Below, one piece after another: positions 59,066 to 64,000 of a DNA stretch of 64,000 bases. The stretch covers positions 23,971 to 87,970 of the forward strand of contig QHWT01000068.1 in assembly GCA_003222675.1 (NCBI GenBank), in the 5' to 3' direction. The notes beneath the pieces are model-generated. The model did no database searches, was not told the origin of the DNA, and was given only the letters and a program-made list of their open reading frames with translations. The translations under genes were made by a program, and so were the position numbers. Each line of letters starts with the position of its first letter. Within the stretch, counting starts at the first letter, position 1. This DNA is from Acidobacteriota bacterium (GTDB lineage Bacteria; Acidobacteriota; Vicinamibacteria; Vicinamibacterales; 2-12-FULL-66-21).

Positions 59066-59479
59066 TCAGCGCGGCGTTACCAGCGGCAGCTCGATGAAGC
59101 TCTCGCGATTCGGAGTGTGATAGATCCGCTGAACGGCTTTGCGATAGTCGGCCGGCTTCGCCCAGAAGATGTTCGGCACGAACGACTGCGGGTTGCGATC
59201 GTAGAGCGGGAACCACGACGACTGGACCTGCACCATGATGCGATGTCCCGGCAGGAACACATGGTTGGCTGTCGGCAGCGCGAAGCGATACTCCAGCGGC
59301 GTGTTCGCGGCGATCGCTTTCGGCGTCTCGAAGCTCTCGCGATAGCGTCCGCGGAATATATCGGCCGACACCATCAACTGATACCCGCCCATCGCCGACT
59401 GCCCCGCCACTTCATCCGGATAGACATCGATCAGCTTCACGACCCAGTCGGAATCGGTGCCGCTCGTTGGCGCTGTCAC
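59066..59479 (-). pseudogene. C-terminal fragment of a CocE/NonD (X-Pro-dipeptidyl-peptidase C-terminal) hydrolase
   Basis: 138 residues that match the C-terminal jelly-roll of cocaine-esterase/glutaryl-7-ACA-acylase-type hydrolases: TSGTDSDWVVKLIDVYPDE, MVSADIFRGRYRESFE, LPTANHVFLPGHRIMVQVQSSWFPLYDRNPQS and PNIFWAKPADYRKAVQRIYH. The catalytic alpha/beta-hydrolase part is absent, and an in-frame TGA lies immediately upstream. The GTG at 59479 is therefore probably not a real start. The gene was cut, likely by a rearrangement at about 59480. Confidence 0.85.
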
Positions 59480-60086
59480 TCACTCTCGACAGGAGCAGCG
59501 ACTACTGACCATCGCCGACGAGCTATAAACCCTGCTGAGATTTTCTGGCAGCCAGGCCGAATCTCTGAAGCCGAAACTCGAACAGTCCCCTGTCAGGTCA
59601 TAGGTTCGGGCGGCCGATAGAGGAATTCATAACGCCCTCGCGATCCGTGAAGACGGCGCCGATTCTGCGGCGCGGCTGTGGCAGTGGCGGTCAAAGGAGA
59701 TCGATCCTTACCGCGCATATCGGGTGCGAGCCGCTCGAAGGATCGAAGCGCCTGTATCGAACTGCGTGGAAAGACCGACCCTGCGGCACCATCGTTCCGC
59801 GTTAAGGCCTTAAGCCCCAAAGCAGTTCAAGCTTGAGCGCTAAAGCAATGGATCGAGCGGCGTCCCCAAAGGTATGTGTCTTGAAGACCCCAAGCACGCG
59901 CTGCGAATCTTGGCGTGCAGCCTGGTGTGGAGCGCACTGGGCTCGCACGGATGCGACCAAAACGACTTCGCGCTCGATCAACAAAACCCCAGGGTTCCGT
60001 TCAGCAGGCCGCTGAGCGGCGTGACGTCGCACGCCCGACGGCCACGGCCGCCACGTGGGAAGTTAAGTGGAGCGCCACCGGCCCGC
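59480..60086. other. 607-bp region without a supported gene, at a cluster boundary
   Basis: It lies between a truncated gene and the first gene of the diaminopropionate operon. No repeat array or REP is visible. The operon promoter should lie here, but no convincing box was found. The abrupt end of the hydrolase suggests the boundary of a transferred segment. Confidence 0.5.
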
Positions 60087-60941
60087 ATGACGAGTCGGAG
60101 TTCGAAGATCGCCGGGACGGCCGGCGCGGCCTGGCTCGCCCTCGCCGCGTGGTGCGCGCCTGCCTCGGCGCAGGGCACCCCTCCGCTGCCTGCAACGTTG
60201 CCGCGAGCCGCAGTCGCGTCTGCTCAAACCTCTCCGACTGCGCCTGAAGAGAAACGATCTGAGAAGGGACAACCGGTTTCATACGGCGTGGAGGTCCAGC
60301 TCGGTTCAGGCCATGCGGACCGCGGGCTTGTCATCAGCGATCGGCCGGTCGTCCAAGCCGTCACGTGGGTGTCCGGGAGCGTCGCCGCGTTTTCAGTTTG
60401 GAGCAACATCACGCTAGGTGAGACCACGGACGGCTCACGCCCGCAGATTCTGGAAATGGAGCTGACGCGCGCGCACGAGTGGAGGAACCTCACGATCGAG
60501 CCAGCGATCAGGATGTTCTTCTACCGCGATCCGCTGAGTATCGATAGCTCCCGCTCGATTGAAAGCTGGCTATACCTCTCGTATCACGCGGGGCCGTTCC
60601 GCCTGTTCACGAATCAGAGCGTCGATGTACTGGCGTACAAGGGTGCGTACTTTGGAGAGGCTGGGATCGCGTTCGAGCGGCGTCTCTCACCGAGGGTCGA
60701 GGTCGGAGGCTCGTTCAAGACTGGATGGGCCTCCTCGACGTTCAACGATGTCTATGTCGGCATCGACAAATCGGCGCTCAACCTCACAGGCGTGGATGGC
60801 TCGCTGAGGGTTTTCGCGAAGCCGCACCTCTACATCGGTCCGTACTTTGAGTTCAGCACCACCGTCAATCGCGCGGTGCGCGCGGAGCTGGCGCACCCGA
60901 CGCTGTTCTTTGTGGGGCTTGTCACAGGAGTGGAATTCTAA
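60087..60941 (+). CDS. Exported outer-membrane-barrel-like protein of the Dap operon
   Basis: A 284-residue exported protein. ATG 60087 (MTSRSSKIAGTAGAAWLALAAWCAPASAQG) provides a clear signal peptide; earlier in-frame starts do not. Residues about 65-284 alternate hydrophobic and polar strands with Tyr/Phe-rich ends (SYGVEVQLGSGHADRG, AFSVWSNITLGE, SWLYLSYHAGPFRLFT) and end in VGLVTGVEF, a terminal Phe typical of outer-membrane barrels. Its stop overlaps the sbnA start (TAATG), so it belongs to the operon, perhaps as a product exporter. The family is not recognised. Confidence 0.72.
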   Translation: MTSRSSKIAGTAGAAWLALAAWCAPASAQGTPPLPATLPRAAVASAQTSPTAPEEKRSEKGQPVSYGVEVQLGSGHADRGLVISDRPVVQAVTWVSGSVAAFSVWSNITLGETTDGSRPQILEMELTRAHEWRNLTIEPAIRMFFYRDPLSIDSSRSIESWLYLSYHAGPFRLFTNQSVDVLAYKGAYFGEAGIAFERRLSPRVEVGGSFKTGWASSTFNDVYVGIDKSALNLTGVDGSLRVFAKPHLYIGPYFEFSTTVNRAVRAELAHPTLFFVGLVTGVEF

Positions 60942-61960
60942 TGCGTGCAGCAAGTGTTCTCGAAGCGGACGAGGGCCGTCTCCCGGTCGTTGCCTCGGAA
61001 CCGCAGTCGGCATCGGGCCTCGCCACGCGCTTGGAGCTGCTCCGAAATACGCTGCGACCCACACCGCATGTGCCGTTGGCGATGGAGGGCATGAACCTCT
61101 TTGCCAAACTCGAGTATGTCAACCCTGTCGGGAGCATCAAGGATCGCGCCGCCTACTGGATCCTCAAGCGGGCGGCCGAGCGCGGTGAGATCCGCGACGA
61201 GACCACGGTAATCGAGTCCTCCTCCGGGAACTTCGCCGCCGCTCTCGCCGCGTTCACTCGCCTGGTCGGCCTGCGGTTCATCCCGGTGATCGATCCCAAT
61301 ATCTCCGGTGCCTACGAGTCGTTCCTCCGGCGCATCTGTCCCACAGTCGTGAAGGTCGAGAAGCGTGACGACACCGGCGGATTCCTGAAGACCCGCCTGC
61401 AGATGGTGAAGCACCTCTGTGCCACCACGCCGAACGCCTACTGGACGAACCAGTACGGAAACCTGGACGCCGTGGAGGCCCACTATGAGCTCACGGCGGC
61501 GGAAATCTGCGCCGATTTTGAATCGCTCGATTCTGTCTTCATCGGCGTCAGCACGGCGGGAACGATCGCCGGAGTATCCCGTCGGCTCAAAGAGCGCTAT
61601 CCCAAAGTTCGCATCATCGCGGTCGATACCGAGGGCTCCGTCATCTTCGGTGGGACACCCCGCAAACGCCATATTCCCGGCGTCGGGTCGAGCATCGTCC
61701 CGCAGTTGCTGTCGCACGCCAAGATTGACGATGTTGTCTCGATACACGAGAGCGACACCGTTGAAGCATGCCGGGCGCTCCTCAGGACCCATGGACTGTT
61801 CGTGGGCGGCTCCAGCGGAACCGCGTTCGCGGCGATCAAGCGGTATGCGTCGAGGATGGCCGTGTCCAACCGCCCAACGGTGCTGTTCCTGTGCGCGGAC
61901 CGCGGTACGGCATACCTCGACACGGTGTTCGATCCCGCATGGGCGACCAGACTCGAGTAG
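60941..61960 (+). CDS. sbnA: SbnA-type N-(2-amino-2-carboxyethyl)-L-glutamate synthase
   Basis: A PLP enzyme of 339 residues in the cysteine-synthase fold. In staphyloferrin B biosynthesis SbnA couples O-phosphoserine with glutamate. Evidence: the PLP lysine K67 in NPVGSIKDRAAYW, SSSGNFAAALA, the phosphate-binding GVSTAGTIAGV, and FVGGSSGTAFAAI. The region RFIPVIDPNISGAYE is typical of SbnA rather than CysK. Its ATG overlaps the upstream stop by 1 bp; sbnB follows after 8 bp. The product feeds SbnB to give L-2,3-diaminopropionate. Confidence 0.9.
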   Translation: MRAASVLEADEGRLPVVASEPQSASGLATRLELLRNTLRPTPHVPLAMEGMNLFAKLEYVNPVGSIKDRAAYWILKRAAERGEIRDETTVIESSSGNFAAALAAFTRLVGLRFIPVIDPNISGAYESFLRRICPTVVKVEKRDDTGGFLKTRLQMVKHLCATTPNAYWTNQYGNLDAVEAHYELTAAEICADFESLDSVFIGVSTAGTIAGVSRRLKERYPKVRIIAVDTEGSVIFGGTPRKRHIPGVGSSIVPQLLSHAKIDDVVSIHESDTVEACRALLRTHGLFVGGSSGTAFAAIKRYASRMAVSNRPTVLFLCADRGTAYLDTVFDPAWATRLE

Positions 61961-61968
61961 AGGAAACC

Positions 61969-62982
61969 ATGCACTTCGAGTTCTCGATCATCAACGGCAA
62001 GACCGTGTTCGACATCATCCACGCCCATCGGGATGAATGCGTCGGGATCGTTCGGGACGCGTATCTCGCGCACGCGGATGGACGGTCCGTCAATCCTGAT
62101 AGCTACTTCTTGCGGTTCCCCGAGAAGCCCGATTGCCGGATCATCGCGCTTCCGGCCTATCTCGGAAACGGCTTCGATGTGGCGGGACTGAAATGGATCG
62201 CCAGTTATCCCGCCAACATCCAGCGCGGCTTTCCGCGCGCCTCGGCCGTACTCGTGCTCAATAGCTACGACACCGGGTATCCCTTTGCGATACTCGAGAG
62301 CTCGATCATCTCGGCCGCGCGAACAGCCGCCTCCGCCGCTCTTGCCGCCCACTGGCTGTGCGGGCAATCGCGTCGGGCTCATTCCCTGGGAATCGTGGGC
62401 ACCGGGTTCATCGCCCGGTACGTTTACGAGTTTCTGGTCGACACGGGATGGGAGATCGAGGAAGTACGGTTACACGACCTGACGCCTCTCGAGAGTGAGA
62501 AATTCAGAAACACAGCGTGCCGTCTCGATCGGCACCGAACGGTCACGGTTGTGCCCGACGTGGCACAACTAGTGAAGTCCTGTGATCTGATTGTGTTCAC
62601 GACCGTCGCTTCGGCGCCTCACATCGCCGATGCTGCCCTTTTCGAGCACAACCCGCTGGTGCTGCATATTTCGCTGCGCGATCTCGCACCCGAGATACTC
62701 CTGAGATCGCAGAACGTGGTCGACGACATCGAACACGTCATGAAGGCCAACACCTCTCCCCATCTTGCCGAGCAGCAGACGGGAGATAGAAGCTTCGTGA
62801 CCGGCACGCTTGCCGACATCATGCTCGGACGGCGCTCGGTGAATCGGAGCCGTCCGATTATTTTCTCCCCGTTCGGCATGGGGATACTCGACGTGGCGGT
62901 CGGCAAGTGGGTGTACGACCAGGCGGTCGCCGCCGGCCAGGACCTGCGCCTCTCCGATTTCTTCTACGAGGTCGTCCGATGA
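61969..62982 (+). CDS. sbnB: SbnB-type 2,3-diaminopropionate-forming dehydrogenase
   Basis: A 337-residue NAD-dependent enzyme of the ornithine-cyclodeaminase/mu-crystallin family. SbnB oxidises the SbnA product to release 2,3-diaminopropionate, 2-oxoglutarate and ammonia-level by-products. Motifs: the substrate region IIALPAYLGNGFDVAGLKWIASYPAN, the Rossmann GIVGTGFIARYVYEFL, and the closing FSPFGMGILDVAVGKWVY. AGAGGAAA precedes the ATG at 61969. The last bases overlap an ATG (62979), linking it to the following small frame and the acyl-carrier gene. The substrate pair sbnA-sbnB is a strong Dap marker. Confidence 0.92.
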   Translation: MHFEFSIINGKTVFDIIHAHRDECVGIVRDAYLAHADGRSVNPDSYFLRFPEKPDCRIIALPAYLGNGFDVAGLKWIASYPANIQRGFPRASAVLVLNSYDTGYPFAILESSIISAARTAASAALAAHWLCGQSRRAHSLGIVGTGFIARYVYEFLVDTGWEIEEVRLHDLTPLESEKFRNTACRLDRHRTVTVVPDVAQLVKSCDLIVFTTVASAPHIADAALFEHNPLVLHISLRDLAPEILLRSQNVVDDIEHVMKANTSPHLAEQQTGDRSFVTGTLADIMLGRRSVNRSRPIIFSPFGMGILDVAVGKWVYDQAVAAGQDLRLSDFFYEVVR

Positions 62983-63044
62983 CTTCTGCGAGATCGCACA
63001 ACGGCCACGGAGTGCCTCGCCAAGTATCAGGGGCGCAACGGTGA
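62979..63044 (+). CDS. 21-residue coupling ORF (possible)
   Basis: ATG 62979 overlaps the sbnB stop (ATGA), and the frame ends TGA at 63042-63044, overlapping the next gene's GTG start (GTGA). It would encode MTSARSHNGHGVPRQVSGAQR. Overlaps at both ends suggest that it carries ribosomes from sbnB to the ACP gene. It may be a functionless passage or a residual N-terminus. Confidence 0.35.
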   Translation: MTSARSHNGHGVPRQVSGAQR

Positions 63045-64000
63045 TTGATCACTCGACCATCATTGAGGATCGGCGCAGCGACGCCACGACCGGCACCGAG
63101 AGCATCCTCGCCGGGGTGCTGGCTGACGTCCTGCGCGTCGACCGCGTGTCCGTTGACAGCCACTTTTTCGACGAGCTGGGGGCTGACTCGCTGGTGATGG
63201 CGCATTTCTGCGCGCGGGTGAGGAAGCGAGGCGACCTGCCATCGGTATCGATGAAGGATGTCTACGGGCATCCGACAATCAGAAGCCTCGCAGCGGCGCT
63301 CGCGAAGCGCGCGCCCGCCTCTGCCAGACCGGCGGCTGCAGCAACGCTGGAGCTGCCGACGCCGACAAGCGCGCGCGAGTACGTCCTCTGCGGAGCGCTG
63401 CAAGCCCTGTTTTACCTCGGATATTCGTACCTTGGCGTGCTTGCCGCCATCGAGGGCTACGAGTGGATAGTGGCGGGATCAGAGGGTGTTGAGAGTTACC
63501 TGCGGGCGGTCCTCTTCAGCGCCCTGGCTTTCCTCGTCGTGTGCGCCGTTCCGATCGCGGCGAAGTGGCTGCTCATCGGACGCTGGAAGCCCCAGCAGAT
63601 TCGCCTCTGGAGCCTCGGCTACGTCCGCTTCTGGATCATCAAGACCTTGATTAGATCGAACCCCGGCGTCTATCTGCTCGTCGGCTCTCCCCTGTACACG
63701 CTCTATTTGAGAGCGCTGGGCGCGAAAATAGGGCCCGGAGTCGTGATTCTGTCCAGGCGCCTACCGGTGTGCACGGATCTGCTCACGATCGGCGAAGGAA
63801 CGGTGATCCGCAGGGAGGCGCTCTTTCTCTGTTATCGCGCGCGAGCCGGGCGGATCGAGATGGGGCCGGTGACCCTCGGCCGCGACGTATACGTCGGCGA
63901 AGCGTCCGTCCTTGACATCGACACATCGATAGGCGATGGGGCACAGCTCGGACACTCATCCGCGTTGCTGAGCGGCCAGTCGGTACCGGCCGGCGAGCGC
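63041..64000 (+). CDS. ACP fused to a Pls/PosA/Gpl-type terminal membrane domain (3' end outside window)
   Basis: At least 320 residues, with no stop before the window end. GTG 63041 gives an acyl/peptidyl-carrier domain (about 15-95) with the phosphopantetheine Ser50 in DELGADSLVMA. Three or more transmembrane helices follow (from about 123, and at about 165-190). The next region (YLRALGAKIGPGVVIL, TIGEGTVIRREA, VYVGEASVLDIDTSIGDGAQLGHSS) has left-handed beta-helix hexapeptide repeats. This is the C-terminal architecture of Pls/PosA/Gpl nonribosomal peptide synthetases such as epsilon-poly-lysine synthase, here as a free-standing protein without an adenylation domain. The sbnA-sbnB neighbours suggest diaminopropionate as building block. 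Confidence 0.85.
   Translation, partial: MIDHSTIIEDRRSDATTGTESILAGVLADVLRVDRVSVDSHFFDELGADSLVMAHFCARVRKRGDLPSVSMKDVYGHPTIRSLAAALAKRAPASARPAAAATLELPTPTSAREYVLCGALQALFYLGYSYLGVLAAIEGYEWIVAGSEGVESYLRAVLFSALAFLVVCAVPIAAKWLLIGRWKPQQIRLWSLGYVRFWIIKTLIRSNPGVYLLVGSPLYTLYLRALGAKIGPGVVILSRRLPVCTDLLTIGEGTVIRREALFLCYRARAGRIEMGPVTLGRDVYVGEASVLDIDTSIGDGAQLGHSSALLSGQSVPAGER

Noticed and set aside
59874..60086. N-terminal extension of the barrel-like protein to 59874
   Set aside because: The added residues place a second hydrophobic stretch before the clear signal peptide at 60087 and lack family support.

Overview
This window comes from a high-GC bacterium whose genes are densely packed on both strands. 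Two MacB/FtsX-type permeases without a nearby ATPase (14736-17162, 42705-45158) match the acidobacterial duplicated orphan permease (ADOP) pattern. With the long secreted repeat protein, the bactofilin and the many repeat-filled spacers, this suggests Acidobacteriota, perhaps Vicinamibacteria. That placement is inference from gene content only; no rRNA or tRNA gene is visible.

Layout. 1-3051: dihydropyrimidinase and an NCS1 permease (hydantoin or dihydropyrimidine use). 3386-12780: a 2376-residue secreted multidomain protein facing a secreted propeller/Asp-rich protein. 13354-14444: small membrane-stress proteins and an RRM RNA-binding protein. 14736-19734: an ADOP permease and a thioredoxin-like protein separated by a complete group II intron (17205-19121). 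19828-30898: FKBP lipoprotein, PHP phosphoesterase, PQQ-type sugar dehydrogenase, LysR regulator, TPR protein, TauE/SafE exporter, SWIM-SNF2 helicase and amino-acid permease. 30981-34541: a 3561-bp transposon with 26-bp terminal inverted repeats and an exact 8-bp target duplication, carrying an IS1-like transposase, a DinD homologue and four small or unknown genes. 34612-37337: histidine kinase and secreted or small proteins. 37649-41919: an MprF/LpiA operon flanked by two VirJ/AcvB-like hydrolases. 42281-53609: bactofilin, ADOP permease, STAS protein, hemerythrin, DinB, second FKBP, nuclease, second RRM protein, DUF2130 protein and PfpI-like protein. 53836-55666: a second membrane-stress operon. 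55720-59479: pirin and M48 protease between decayed genes (frameshifted LLM oxidoreductase, truncated CocE-type hydrolase). 60087-64000: the start of a biosynthetic operon with a barrel-like protein, sbnA, sbnB (2,3-diaminopropionate synthesis) and an acyl-carrier/PosA-type membrane protein cut by the window end.

The spacers have a striking architecture. Many contain arrays of 7-bp units, different at each locus but almost always 7 bp long, often touching a start or stop codon. A second set carries palindromes related to CCGGGTCTTTAGACCCGG next to, or containing, stop codons. A third family, with CTCCGTGGCC arms, was the landing site of the transposon. These repeats, the cargo transposon and the diaminopropionate/PosA operon are the parts most worth following up.
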